Source of the DNA: Clostridia bacterium
GTDB taxonomy: Bacteria; Bacillota; Clostridia; Lachnospirales; Anaerotignaceae
NCBI GenBank assembly: GCA_022786605.1
Contig: JALFWW010000019.1
Location: 1 to 64,000, forward strand
Length of the DNA stretch: 64,000 bases
Reading direction: 5' to 3'
Shown: positions 1 through 8,639 of the stretch, in pieces
Layout of the letters: each line of letters begins with the position of its first letter
Numbering within the stretch: position 1 is the first letter of the stretch
Notes under the pieces: model-generated
Databases searched by the model: none
Seen by the model: the letters and a program-made list of their open reading frames with translations, nothing else
What the model was told of the DNA's origin: nothing
Position numbers and translations under genes: made by a program

Positions 1-2
1 AA

Positions 3-92
3 ATCCTTGTCCATGAAGCGGTCAAAAGTGAGGACGGAAGCCGGGAACAGGAAGTGGAAATCTTCTACCGCTTTATCGGCAAAATCGAATGA
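3..92 (+). CDS. C-terminal end of a serine site-specific recombinase (partial)
   Basis: The frame is open from the window edge to TGA at 90-92. Its last 29 residues (ILVHEAVKSEDG, then a run ending FYRFIGKIE) resemble the extreme C-terminus of large serine recombinases with a DUF4368-type tail. The gene body lies outside the window. Such recombinases usually sit at the very end of the element they integrate, and here the next recognisable sequence is a host-type gene lacking its 5' half, which fits an attachment-site junction near 93-135. The family call is from sequence memory of a short tail, so it is moderate. Confidence 0.55.
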   Translation: MLVHEAVKSEDGSREQEVEIFYRFIGKIE

Positions 93-123
93 CACATCTT
101 GAGATACCCAACAATATCTTTAA

Positions 124-597
124 CTAAGGGAAACGGGGCTGGGATGTCCGGATATTTCCATGCTGCCGTCCCTTTCCGCACTCTTTGGGGTGCCCATCGA
201 AAAACTGCTGGCAGGCAATCTGCCAACATCATTTCTGGAGGGAAATATGAAAAAATCAAAATATTTTGTCTGTCCCCACTGCGGCAATCTGACTTTAACC
301 ACAGGGGACGCTTCTATCACCTGCTGCGGACGCAGTCTGGAACCCATGACAGCCAAAAAGGCAGAGGAAAGTGAAAAATTCCATGTGGAAGTCATTGAAA
401 ACGACTGGTTCCTCACCACAGACCATCCCATGGAAAAAGAAAATTACATCTCCTTTGTGGCATTTACCACAGGGGATAAAGTGCAGATTTATAAACAGTA
501 TCCCGAATGGGACTTACAGCTGCGGATTCCCAAACGTGGACATGGTACCTTATTCTGGTACAGCACCACAAAGGGATTTTATTTTCAGTATCTTTGA
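124..597 (+). pseudogene. 5'-truncated XRE-family regulator with zinc-ribbon-like C-terminal domain
   Basis: From codon 124 the frame reads ETGLGCPDISMLPSLSALFG, the second half of an XRE helix-turn-helix. It continues into a domain with CPHCGN and CCGR cysteine pairs and a C-terminal WDLQLRIP...GHGTLFWYST segment typical of Clostridial XRE regulators. The first half of the HTH is missing and an in-frame stop (121-123) precedes it. The gene therefore looks cut by the mobile element whose recombinase ends at 92. The C-terminal part could still be translated from ATG 247, which has GGAGGG three bases upstream, a tight spacing. Product activity is doubtful without the DNA-binding half. Confidence 0.65.
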
Positions 598-612
598 AAC
601 AAGCCTCCTTCA

Positions 613-790
613 GGGCAGCTTCATAAGAAAACAAAGAAAGCCAAAACCCTTATGATGATAAAGGATTTTGGCTTTCTTATTTTTTCAAGATTTCATTTGT
701 TATGTTTTCTTATGAATACAGCCGTCGCAATTTCCCTTAAGAAATCAAGAAAACGAAAAATCAATGTTTTCTTAAGGGAAAGTTGCTTTC
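613..790 (-). repeat. Dispersed inverted-repeat element, copy A (long form)
   Basis: The inner stem 634-651/661-678 pairs 17 of 18 bases. Outer arms 621-632 and 704-715 are perfect 12-bp inverted repeats. A second perfect 12-bp pair is at 731-742/770-781. The reverse complement matches copy F (48427-48599) along its whole length, including the extra 60-bp module. It lies directly behind the truncated XRE gene. No ORF is present. Confidence 0.8.
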
Positions 791-920
791 GGAGGCTTCT
801 TTTTCGTTTTTCTTCCTGTCCCACAAAGACTCACTCTCACAGACAATATCATATCCATACAGCGGCAAAAGCGGCTTCTCTTTCCGGAAAACAAGAAAAA
901 AGCAAGGTTTCCATATGGGT

Positions 921-965
921 CAGTTCTATGATTTTATGATATGATAAATAAAAATCATAGAACTG
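921..965 (+). promoter_or_regulatory. Perfect 15-bp inverted repeat overlapping the mgtA leader and SD
   Basis: Arms 921-935 and 951-965 (CAGTTCTATGATTTT and its exact complement) are separated by 15 bases containing TATGAT at 935-940, a possible -10 box. The right arm ends inside the GGAGGT ribosome-binding site (965-970) of the first P-ATPase gene. It could be an operator for the island's own regulator, or an mRNA hairpin hiding the SD. Confidence 0.55.
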
Positions 966-977
966 GAGGTGAGGTCC

Positions 978-3632
978 GTGAAAGGAAATCGTATGGTTCA
1001 TGGGCGTATTCTGGATTACGCCTATGTGGACACAGATACCCTATTTCGGGATTTTCATATTTCCAAAGAAGGCTACAGCGATGCTCAGGCTGAAGAAAGC
1101 CGGCTGCGGTATGGCAAAAATATTTTGTCCGGCCGCGCATCAGACACAGTGCTCTATCGCCTGCGTCGGGCTTTCATCAATCCATTTGCCATCATTTTGT
1201 TGATACTGGCAAGCATTTCCTTTGTGGTGGATGTGCTTCTGGCATCCAATTTCAGCCGCAATATGACCACTGTCATCATCATTTTGTGTATGCTGCTCAT
1301 CAGCGGCATTGTACGTTTCATACAGGAAATGCGGGCAAAACATGTTTCCGATCATCTGACAAGAATGATCTCTTCCAACGTCATGGTACACAGAAACGGA
1401 AAATGGACAGGCATTTCTTCCACAGAACTTGTTGTAGGCGATCATATCCGGCTCTTTGCCGGTGACCGTGTTCCGGCAGATATTCGGCTGACTGTCGCAA
1501 ACGATCTGTTTGTTTCCCAATCGGTCATCACAGGAGAAAGTGCCGTACTGGAAAAACATTCCAGCATCCTGCAGCAGGGACAGGCACGATCTTATGGAGA
1601 ATACAGCAATATCGCCTTTATGGGTTCTTCCATCACAGGCGGTTTTGGCGAAGGCATTGTGCTGGCTGTAGGGGAAGACACCGTTTACGGCGGCTTCTCC
1701 ACATCAGAATCCCCTTTGAAAAACGGCTTTGATCGAGGGGCAAACTCCATTGCGTGGGTACTCATCCATTTTATGACCGTTTTGATCCCTGTGGTTTTCA
1801 TTGCCTGCGGACTGACAAAAGGCAACTGGTTTTCCGCCTTTTTATTTGCCCTGTCTGTGGCTGTAGGACTGACGCCGGAAATGCTTCCCATGGTCATCAA
1901 CGCCTGTTTGGCAAAGGGCAGCGCAGCCATGGGGAAAAAACAAACTGTTGTCAAAAACATCAACGCCATGCAGGGGTTTGGCAGTATGGATATTTTATGT
2001 GTGGACAAAACAGGTACTCTCACCGGCGATGTCATTTCTCTGGAGTATTACATGGATGTTCTGGGCAACGAAAGCGAAAAAGTGCTGGATCTTGCCTATT
2101 TGAACAGCCTTTACCATACAGGCGTCAAAAACCATCTGGACAGCGCCATTTTGAAGTGTCTGGAAATGCCGGGACACGAAGCCCATTTTCAAACATTGGC
2201 AGCGCAGTATAAAAAGCTGGACGAACTTCCTTTTGACTATGAACGGCGATTTGCCAGTGTTCTGGTGGAAAACGGTCAGGAGCATCTGCTCATCATCAAA
2301 GGCAGCATCGACGAAGTGTGCCGCCGCTGCAGCCATGTGGAATACAGAGGATGCCGCAGTGCCATGGATGCACAGAGCAGTGCCAGTGTTCATGCCATTG
2401 TAGACGATATGCTGGAAGACGGCATGAAGGTTTTGGCAGTTGCTTACAAACCCATGACTCAGCCACAGCTGACAATGACGGATGAGCAGGACTTCATTCT
2501 TCTGGGGTATCTGGCATTTTTCGATGCTCCCAAACAAACTGCCGCCGACGCTATCCATAAACTCCAAAAACTCCATGTGGACATCCGTGTACTTACGGGC
2601 GATCAAAGGGATGTGGCTGTTTCCATCTGCCGCAGGCTGGGTATTGACACCGCCCAGACACTGACAGGCAGCGATCTGGAAAAACTCACCGATGATGAAC
2701 TGCCCATCAAAATCGAACATGCCACCGTATTTGCGGAACTTTCTCCCAAACAGAAGGTCCATGTGCTGCAGACATTGCAGACCAATGGTCATACAGTCGG
2801 TTTTTTGGGGGACGGTATGAATGATCTGCCTGCCATTGTGGAATCCGATGTGGGCATATCTGTGGATACCGCGGCGGAAGCTGTCAAAGAAGGCGCTGAC
2901 GTGATTTTGCTGAAAAAAGACTTAAATGTATTGGAAGAAGGGATCAAAGAAGGACGAAAAGCCTTTTCCAATGTATCCAAGTATATCAAGATCACCGCCT
3001 CCTCCAATTTCGGCAATATTTTTTCCATTGTCATTGCCAGTGTGCTGCTGCCCTTTTTCCCTATGACCTCTGTGCAGCTGCTGCTGCTGAATCTGCTGTA
3101 TGACATTCTTTGTCTTGTCCTTCCATGGGATCATGTGGATGAGGACACCTGTTCCCAACCTCTGGAATGGTCCGGCAGGACACTGGGACGTTTCATGCGT
3201 TTTTTCGGCCCCATCAGTTCCTTTTTTGACATACTGACATTCGTGTTTCTATTTTTCGTCCTGTGTCCCGCTGTCTGCGGCGGCAGTTTCTCCGCTCTGG
3301 CACAAAACGATGAACAGCTTCGGTTCATTGCCCTGTTTCAGACAGGATGGTTTCTGGAATCCATGTGGACACAAGTGCTGATCCTGCATCTTCTGCGTAC
3401 GCCCCGGGTACCGCTCTTTCAAAGTATGCCCGCCCGTCCCGTGATGCTGGTCACGCTTCTTGGCAATCTTGTCTTTACTGTCCTGACCTTTACGCCGGTG
3501 GGGACCGTCATCGGACTGACTGCCTTGCCCCTTCCCTATTTCGGTTTTCTGGCAGTCATTGTTTTGCTGTATCTGCTTCTGGTCACTCTGGCAAAAAGCT
3601 GGTATATCCGCCGATACCATGAGCTGCTTTGA
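978..3632 (+). CDS. mgtA: Magnesium-translocating P-type ATPase (first copy)
   Basis: This is a P-type (P3B) ATPase of about 884 aa expected to import Mg2+ across the cytoplasmic membrane. Visible motifs are TGES in the actuator domain, the transmembrane GLTPEMLPM segment typical of MgtA/MgtB, the phosphorylation motif DKTGTLTGD (Asp about residue 343), and GDGMNDLPA in the hinge (most family members, including the second copy here, have GDGIND). Six C-terminal transmembrane helices follow. GTG 978 is chosen because GGAGGT at 965-970 sits seven bases upstream; GTG 969 and ATG 993 are alternatives. A perfect inverted repeat overlaps its SD. The winged-helix regulator gene follows 17 bases after the stop, so they are probably co-transcribed. 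Confidence 0.88.
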   Translation: MKGNRMVHGRILDYAYVDTDTLFRDFHISKEGYSDAQAEESRLRYGKNILSGRASDTVLYRLRRAFINPFAIILLILASISFVVDVLLASNFSRNMTTVIIILCMLLISGIVRFIQEMRAKHVSDHLTRMISSNVMVHRNGKWTGISSTELVVGDHIRLFAGDRVPADIRLTVANDLFVSQSVITGESAVLEKHSSILQQGQARSYGEYSNIAFMGSSITGGFGEGIVLAVGEDTVYGGFSTSESPLKNGFDRGANSIAWVLIHFMTVLIPVVFIACGLTKGNWFSAFLFALSVAVGLTPEMLPMVINACLAKGSAAMGKKQTVVKNINAMQGFGSMDILCVDKTGTLTGDVISLEYYMDVLGNESEKVLDLAYLNSLYHTGVKNHLDSAILKCLEMPGHEAHFQTLAAQYKKLDELPFDYERRFASVLVENGQEHLLIIKGSIDEVCRRCSHVEYRGCRSAMDAQSSASVHAIVDDMLEDGMKVLAVAYKPMTQPQLTMTDEQDFILLGYLAFFDAPKQTAADAIHKLQKLHVDIRVLTGDQRDVAVSICRRLGIDTAQTLTGSDLEKLTDDELPIKIEHATVFAELSPKQKVHVLQTLQTNGHTVGFLGDGMNDLPAIVESDVGISVDTAAEAVKEGADVILLKKDLNVLEEGIKEGRKAFSNVSKYIKITASSNFGNIFSIVIASVLLPFFPMTSVQLLLLNLLYDILCLVLPWDHVDEDTCSQPLEWSGRTLGRFMRFFGPISSFFDILTFVFLFFVLCPAVCGGSFSALAQNDEQLRFIALFQTGWFLESMWTQVLILHLLRTPRVPLFQSMPARPVMLVTLLGNLVFTVLTFTPVGTVIGLTALPLPYFGFLAVIVLLYLLLVTLAKSWYIRRYHELL

Positions 3633-3649
3633 GAAAGGAGGAGTCTTTG

Positions 3650-4147
3650 ATGAAAAAAAATGTGGATTTTATCTCTTTGGATTCCTCTCTTTGTAAGTGG
3701 CTTTCCGAAAAACTGCGGATTTCTCCGCCGAATACATTGGCGGCAAAGGAACTGCTGGAAGGACTGACAAGTTTGATGGAAGGCAGGACGCGCACCCTTA
3801 TGGTGGAACTGGACACAGAGCAGACCTCTGTCCCCGAAAGCAATTTGCTCCGCTGCGGCGCTCTTTCCATAGACCTGCGGCTGCGCAGAGTCAACAGAGA
3901 TGGAACAGAAATTTCATTGACACCCAAAGAATTCGATATTCTGTACTTTCTGGCCCGGAACCGTAGGGAAGTCTTTACCAAAGAACATATCTATCAGGCT
4001 GTGTGGGAAAACGATTACCTGCTGGATGACAGCAATATCATGGCTTTTATCCGAAAACTGCGCAAAAAAATAGAACCGAATCCTGACGCGCCGGAATACA
4101 TCCTGACCATTTGGGGCATCGGTTATAAATTCAACGATAAGCTGTAA
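3650..4147 (+). CDS. OmpR-type winged-helix regulator lacking a receiver domain
   Basis: The protein is 165 aa. Its C-terminal 100 residues are a Trans_reg_C winged helix, with the typical LTPKEFDILYFLARNRREVFTKEHIY core and a C-terminal IWGIGYKF wing. The N-terminal 60 residues are far too short for a phospho-receiver and show no aspartate pocket, so it is not a classical response regulator. ATG 3650 has AAAGGAGG nine bases upstream; the longer TTG 3629 start overlaps the mgtA stop and is unlikely. Sandwiched between mgtA and mgtC, it probably controls the magnesium genes, perhaps through the TCGCAAG repeats just downstream. How a receiver-less protein would sense Mg2+ is not visible. Confidence 0.75.
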   Translation: MKKNVDFISLDSSLCKWLSEKLRISPPNTLAAKELLEGLTSLMEGRTRTLMVELDTEQTSVPESNLLRCGALSIDLRLRRVNRDGTEISLTPKEFDILYFLARNRREVFTKEHIYQAVWENDYLLDDSNIMAFIRKLRKKIEPNPDAPEYILTIWGIGYKFNDKL

Positions 4148-4163
4148 CAAAAAAATCCTTACC

Positions 4164-4217
4164 AAATCGCAAGAAAATCGCAAGGTTTTGACCATGTGAT
4201 TTTACTTGCGATTTTTT
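4164..4217 (+). terminator. Hairpin terminator with repeated TCGCAAG half-sites
   Basis: AAAATCGCAAG (4174-4184) pairs perfectly with CTTGCGATTTT (4205-4215), followed by more T. It lies just after the winged-helix regulator gene and before mgtC. An extra direct copy, AAATCGCAAG at 4164-4173, is not needed for the hairpin; it gives two half-sites about 11 bp apart, the spacing OmpR-type winged helices bind. Confidence 0.6.
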
Positions 4218-4250
4218 TATACTGATGCAGAAAGAAGGGAGGCGGTATTT

Positions 4251-4928
4251 ATGACTTACATTGATTTTATGATGAGAATCCTGCTTTCCATTGTCCTTGG
4301 CTTTTTCATCGGTTTGGAACGCCAGATCACTGGTCACGCGGCAGGAATCCGAATCAATGTCCTCATTTCCATGGGTGCCTGCCTGTTTCTGCTCTTCCCA
4401 TTTCTGAATGGGTCAGAGGAGGTATACCGCATTGCCAGTTATATCGTATCCGGCGTAGGGTTTCTTTGCAGCGGCGTCATTTTTAAGGATGGCGGTACCG
4501 TACGCGGGCTGAACACAGCGGCAACCCTCTGGTGCACCGCCGCCATTGGCGTGCTGTCCAGTTCCGGTCACTACCTGTTTTCCATTGCCGCCACAGCCAT
4601 ACTGATTCTTTCCAACCTGCTGTTCCGTCCTCTGGCTTTGAAAGTAAAGCCTGTCACCGGCTGGGAAGAAACAGAAAAACTCTATCGCATTTCCGTCACT
4701 TGTCAGGAACATCTGGAAGCGGAAATCCGTCTGCGCCTGATCAACGGAAATTCCTGCAAGACCCTGTTTTTAAACCATTTGGACAGTGGGGAAGTGGTTG
4801 GTGACAAAGTGGAAATCATTGCCGAATACTGCTCTGTCGGCAAGCCTAAAAATCAGATTCTGGAAGGGATTGTCAGTGAAATCCTGAAAATCCCGGAAGT
4901 CATCAGTGCCGGCTGGGAAGTTTTGTAA
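4251..4928 (+). CDS. mgtC: MgtC/SapB family membrane protein
   Basis: The 225-aa protein has an N-terminal MgtC membrane domain of about five helices with the family's GLERQITGHAAGIR and GLNTAATLWCTAAIG signatures. A soluble ACT-like C-terminal domain starts around residue 150. MgtC proteins are associated with adaptation to low Mg2+ and often modulate membrane ATPases. ATG 4251 has AAGGGAGG eight bases upstream. A hairpin separates it from the upstream regulator gene, so it may have its own promoter as well as read-through. Its position between two MgtA-type pumps supports a role in Mg2+ homeostasis. Confidence 0.88.
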   Translation: MTYIDFMMRILLSIVLGFFIGLERQITGHAAGIRINVLISMGACLFLLFPFLNGSEEVYRIASYIVSGVGFLCSGVIFKDGGTVRGLNTAATLWCTAAIGVLSSSGHYLFSIAATAILILSNLLFRPLALKVKPVTGWEETEKLYRISVTCQEHLEAEIRLRLINGNSCKTLFLNHLDSGEVVGDKVEIIAEYCSVGKPKNQILEGIVSEILKIPEVISAGWEVL

Positions 4929-5033
4929 AGAAATAAATCTTGTGTTCTTTCCCAAGTCCGCACAGCATTCAAATTTTGACACATATATTTTTACGCCAAC
5001 ATCCATTATTGCATCATGGAAGGAGTGAAAGAG

Positions 5034-5345
5034 ATGGATTTTACCTGTATATTTTTCGGCGTTGTTTTTATCATGACCGGCATTTTGTTCGCCTTTGGGA
5101 AATGTCATATTCATCTTTCCGCGTGGAAACATATGCCCCAGCAGGAGAAAGAAAACATTCGCATCGGACCCCTCTGCCGCAATATTGGAGGGATCATTGC
5201 CCTCAGCGGCATCATTTTTCTGTCCAAAGGACTGCTGCCCGCCTTTGAGAACCGCTGCTTTGTGGCAGCGATGATCCTCTGGCTCATTCTTGCGGGCTTT
5301 GATGTCTGGTATATCAACAAAAGCAATCGCTACTGCGTCAAATAA
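5034..5345 (+). CDS. DUF3784-like small membrane protein
   Basis: The protein is 103 aa with three predicted membrane helices (about residues 2-19, 45-63 and 73-91) and a charged loop between the first two. Length and pattern resemble DUF3784 membrane proteins of Clostridia, whose function is unknown. GGAAGGAG lies eight bases before ATG 5034. It is enclosed by mgtC and the second mgtA, so it may serve the same magnesium cluster, but that rests on location only. Confidence 0.6.
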   Translation: MDFTCIFFGVVFIMTGILFAFGKCHIHLSAWKHMPQQEKENIRIGPLCRNIGGIIALSGIIFLSKGLLPAFENRCFVAAMILWLILAGFDVWYINKSNRYCVK

Positions 5346-5394
5346 ATCCCTCGGCGATTCTGATAGATATTCCATAAGAAATGAGGTGAATGAC

Positions 5395-5481
5395 ATGGAC
5401 GCTGATGGCAGTCCGCGACGACAAAACAGATCACAGGAGGACATGGCGCTCCATGTTTCCAAAGGTCTGTACTTGTCTTGA
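5395..5481 (+). CDS. Possible 28-aa leader peptide ahead of the second mgtA
   Basis: ATG 5395 has GAGGTG six bases upstream, and the frame codes 28 residues ending 23 bases before the mgtA start codon, whose own SD (AAGGAGGT) comes after this stop. A translated leader in an mgtA 5' region recalls the MgtL peptide of Salmonella, but this one is not proline-rich and no sequence similarity is visible. It may be a chance ORF. Confidence 0.3.
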   Translation: MDADGSPRRQNRSQEDMALHVSKGLYLS

Positions 5482-5504
5482 TAATTTCAAGGAGGTAAAA
5501 ACCA

Positions 5505-8270
5505 ATGAATAAGAAAGAAAATCGTATTGCTGCTCGTCAGGCGGCTGAAAAGGCCGTGATCCGTGACGAACAGAACCGCCGCATCCAAAACGCGGCAACC
5601 AATCCCATCAAAACAATTTTGAAAGAAATGCATACCACACTGCGCGGGCTGGAGGCTGAAACCATAACCAGCAATCGCAGCAAATATGGAAATAACAAAG
5701 TGACCCATGAGAAGAAAAAATCTCTGGCGAAACGGCTCATGGGCGCCTTTATCAATCCCTTCACAGCTATTTTATGCTGTCTGGCGCTGGTATCCACCAT
5801 GACAGATATGGTTTTCCCTTATTTTTCCCTGTTTGGCAGTGTACCGGAAGATTTTGACTGTCTGACTGTTGTCATCATACTGACTATGGTCATCATTTCC
5901 GGCACCCTGCGTTTTGTGCAGGAATCCAGAAGCGGCAACGCCGCGGAAAAACTGCTGGCAATGATCACCACCACCTGCACTGTTACCCGCAGAGAACAGG
6001 TGAAGGCAGAAATCCCCATGGATGATCTGGTCGTTGGGGACATTGTTCATTTGTCCGCCGGGGATATGATCCCTGCTGATCTGCGTATTTTGGACGCAAA
6101 AGACCTTTTTGTCAGTCAGGCGAGCCTCACCGGAGAAAGTGAACCTGTGGAAAAAACACCTCATGTATGTAAACAGGAAGAAAGCATCACCGATTACAGC
6201 AACATCGCCTTTATGGGCAGCAATGTGGTTTCCGGCAGTGCTACCGCTGTGGTGGTATGCGTTGGGGACAACACGCTCTTTGGGTCCATGGCATCGGCTG
6301 TGGCGGGAGAAGCCGTGGAAACCAGCTTCACAAAAGGTGTCAATGCCGTATCCTGGGTACTGATCCGGTTCATGCTGGTCATGGTCCCTCTTGTATTTTT
6401 CATCAACGGCATCACCAAAGGCGACTGGCTGGATGCTTTTCTGTTCGGCATTTCCATCGCCGTGGGTCTGACTCCTGAAATGCTGCCTATGATCGTCACC
6501 ACCTGTCTTGCCAAAGGCGCTGTATCCATGAGCAAAAAACAGACCATTGTGAAAAATCTTAATTCTATTCAGAACTTTGGCGCCATTGACATCCTCTGTA
6601 CCGACAAAACAGGCACACTGACCCAAGACAAGGTTGTACTGGAATACCACCTCAATGTAAATGGCGAAGATGACACACGGGTACTGCGTCACGCCTATCT
6701 GAACAGCTATTTCCAAACTGGCTATAAAAACCTTATGGATCTGGCAATCATCCACAGAACAGAAGAAGCGGAAGCAGAAGACCCACGTCTGCTGGATTTA
6801 TCGGAACACTATGTCAAAGTAGATGAAATCCCCTTTGACTTCACACGCCGCCGTCTGACCACCGTAGTGCAGGACAAAACAGGCAAAACACAGATGGTAA
6901 CCAAAGGGGCTGTGGAAGAAATGCTCTCCATCTGCACATTTGCGGAATGTGACGGCAGTGTACAGCCACTGACAGAAGATATCCGCGGAAGAATACTGGC
7001 AACTGTTGACGATCTGAACGACAAAGGCTTCCGTGTCCTTGCCATAGCTCAGAAAAGCAATCCCTCTCCTGTAGGCGCCTTTGGTGTCAAAGACGAGTGT
7101 GACATGGTGCTCATCGGTTATCTGGCGTTTCTGGACCCTCCCAAAGAATCTACGGCAGATGCCATTCAGGCTCTGAAGGACCATGGGGTAACCACCAAAA
7201 TCCTCACAGGGGACAACGACAAAGTTACCCGTACCATCTGCAAACAGGTGGGGCTGGAAGTCCGCAACATGCTTCTTGGTTCCGATCTGGAAAAAATGAG
7301 CGATATGGAATTGGCGGCAGTGGCAGAAACCACTGACGTATTCGCCAAACTGACACCTGATCAGAAGTCCCGTGTTGTGTCTGTGCTGCGGGAGAACGGT
7401 CACACCGTTGGTTTCATGGGGGACGGCATCAATGACGCCGCAGCCATGAAGGCTGCTGATATCGGCATTTCTGTCGATACCGCTGTAGACGTGGCAAAAG
7501 AATCCGCTGATATCATACTGCTGGAAAAAGACCTTATGGTACTGGAACAGGGCATCATTGAAGGACGCAAGACCTATGCCAATATGATCAAATACATCAA
7601 AATGACAGCGTCCTCCAATTTCGGCAATATGTTCTCTGTACTGGCAGCTTCCGCTCTGCTGCCCTTCCTGCCTATGATGAGCGTGCATCTGATTTTCCTG
7701 AACCTGATCTATGACCTGTCCTGTACAGCCATTCCCTGGGACAATGTGGATGAGGAATTCATCGCGAAACCCAGAAAATGGGACGCTTCCAGCGTAGGCA
7801 GCTTCATGATCTGGATTGGACCCACCAGTTCCATTTTTGACTTTACCACCTATCTGTTCATGTACTTCGTTTTCTGTCCGCTGTTTATCTCAAATGGTGT
7901 GCTTTTCAACGATCTGCCTGCCCACTTCAGCGGCGCGGAACTGGCAATGATGCAGGCGAAATACATCGGGCTGTTTCAGGCCGGCTGGTTTGTGGAGTCC
8001 ATGTGGAGCCAGACACTGGTTATTCACATGATCCGCACGCCCAAACTGCCCTTTATCCAGAGCCGGGCTTCTGTTCCCCTGACACTGCTGACACTGACCG
8101 GTATCACTGTGCTTACAGTCATCCCCTTTACACCCCTTGGCACTGTACTGGGATTCGTCGCACTGCCTGCCGCTTATTTCGCTTACCTGATTCCATGCAT
8201 CCTGCTTTATATGATACTGGCAACCAGTCTGAAAAAAGCCTATGTACGGCATTACGGTGAACTGCTTTGA
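5505..8270 (+). CDS. mgtA: Magnesium-translocating P-type ATPase (second copy)
   Basis: The protein is 921 aa. It has [13 protein letters not shown] in the fourth helix, DKTGTLTQD with phospho-Asp near residue 367, and the hinge GDGINDAAA, all as expected for MgtA-type Mg2+ importers. Compared with the first copy it has a longer, very basic and hydrophilic N-terminus (about 50 residues rich in Lys, Arg and Asn). AAGGAGGT lies seven bases before ATG 5505. It ends with a CPxFISNG loop and six C-terminal helices. A 61-aa membrane protein gene follows 20 bases downstream. The two pumps are clearly homologous but diverged, so they are not a recent tandem duplication. Confidence 0.9.
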   Translation: MNKKENRIAARQAAEKAVIRDEQNRRIQNAATNPIKTILKEMHTTLRGLEAETITSNRSKYGNNKVTHEKKKSLAKRLMGAFINPFTAILCCLALVSTMTDMVFPYFSLFGSVPEDFDCLTVVIILTMVIISGTLRFVQESRSGNAAEKLLAMITTTCTVTRREQVKAEIPMDDLVVGDIVHLSAGDMIPADLRILDAKDLFVSQASLTGESEPVEKTPHVCKQEESITDYSNIAFMGSNVVSGSATAVVVCVGDNTLFGSMASAVAGEAVETSFTKGVNAVSWVLIRFMLVMVPLVFFINGITKGDWLDAFLFGISIAVGLTPEMLPMIVTTCLAKGAVSMSKKQTIVKNLNSIQNFGAIDILCTDKTGTLTQDKVVLEYHLNVNGEDDTRVLRHAYLNSYFQTGYKNLMDLAIIHRTEEAEAEDPRLLDLSEHYVKVDEIPFDFTRRRLTTVVQDKTGKTQMVTKGAVEEMLSICTFAECDGSVQPLTEDIRGRILATVDDLNDKGFRVLAIAQKSNPSPVGAFGVKDECDMVLIGYLAFLDPPKESTADAIQALKDHGVTTKILTGDNDKVTRTICKQVGLEVRNMLLGSDLEKMSDMELAAVAETTDVFAKLTPDQKSRVVSVLRENGHTVGFMGDGINDAAAMKAADIGISVDTAVDVAKESADIILLEKDLMVLEQGIIEGRKTYANMIKYIKMTASSNFGNMFSVLAASALLPFLPMMSVHLIFLNLIYDLSCTAIPWDNVDEEFIAKPRKWDASSVGSFMIWIGPTSSIFDFTTYLFMYFVFCPLFISNGVLFNDLPAHFSGAELAMMQAKYIGLFQAGWFVESMWSQTLVIHMIRTPKLPFIQSRASVPLTLLTLTGITVLTVIPFTPLGTVLGFVALPAAYFAYLIPCILLYMILATSLKKAYVRHYGELL

Positions 8271-8290
8271 GAAATGGAGGTATCTGAAAT

Positions 8291-8476
8291 ATGAACTTTA
8301 CAAAAATCTGGATGGATTTATTCGGCACCACAACATTGCTGGGCATCAATATGGGTTTTTGGGTGGCAATGGCAGCCGTTCTGCTCATCGTCATCCTGAT
8401 GAATGTAGTATTCTGGGGACTGAAACCACAAAAACAGGTGGATGCCGCAAATCAGCAAAAAACATCCTCTCCTTGA
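8291..8476 (+). CDS. 61-aa single-span membrane protein linked to mgtA
   Basis: The short protein has an N-terminal amphipathic stretch, one strong hydrophobic helix (about residues 20-44) and a polar tail ending KQVDAANQQKTSSP. ATGGAGG lies about ten bases before ATG 8291. It begins 20 bases after the second mgtA and is followed by repeat copy B, so it is almost certainly the last gene of that operon. Small single-span proteins that bind P-ATPases are known (KdpF, and MgtR or MgtS for MgtA), but no homology to these is visible. A pump-associated role is inferred from context. Confidence 0.6.
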   Translation: MNFTKIWMDLFGTTTLLGINMGFWVAMAAVLLIVILMNVVFWGLKPQKQVDAANQQKTSSP

Positions 8477-8498
8477 TATAAAAAAAGTTTGCCTTTTC

Positions 8499-8603
8499 TG
8501 GCTGCTTCATAAGAAAACAAAGATAGCTGGAATCCTTTGTATATTGTAAGGATTCCAGCTATCTTATTTTTATCCAGATTCACTGAACCATTTTCTTAAG
8601 AGG
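8499..8603 (-). repeat. Dispersed inverted-repeat element, copy B
   Basis: The inner 18-bp stem 8520-8537/8548-8565 is perfect. TTCATAAGAAAAC at the left and TTTTCTTAAG at the right match the ends of the other copies. It sits between convergent genes and could terminate both transcripts. Confidence 0.8.
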
Positions 8604-8639
8604 AATGCGCCTGAAAAGTCAAACCTTTTTACAAATCCT

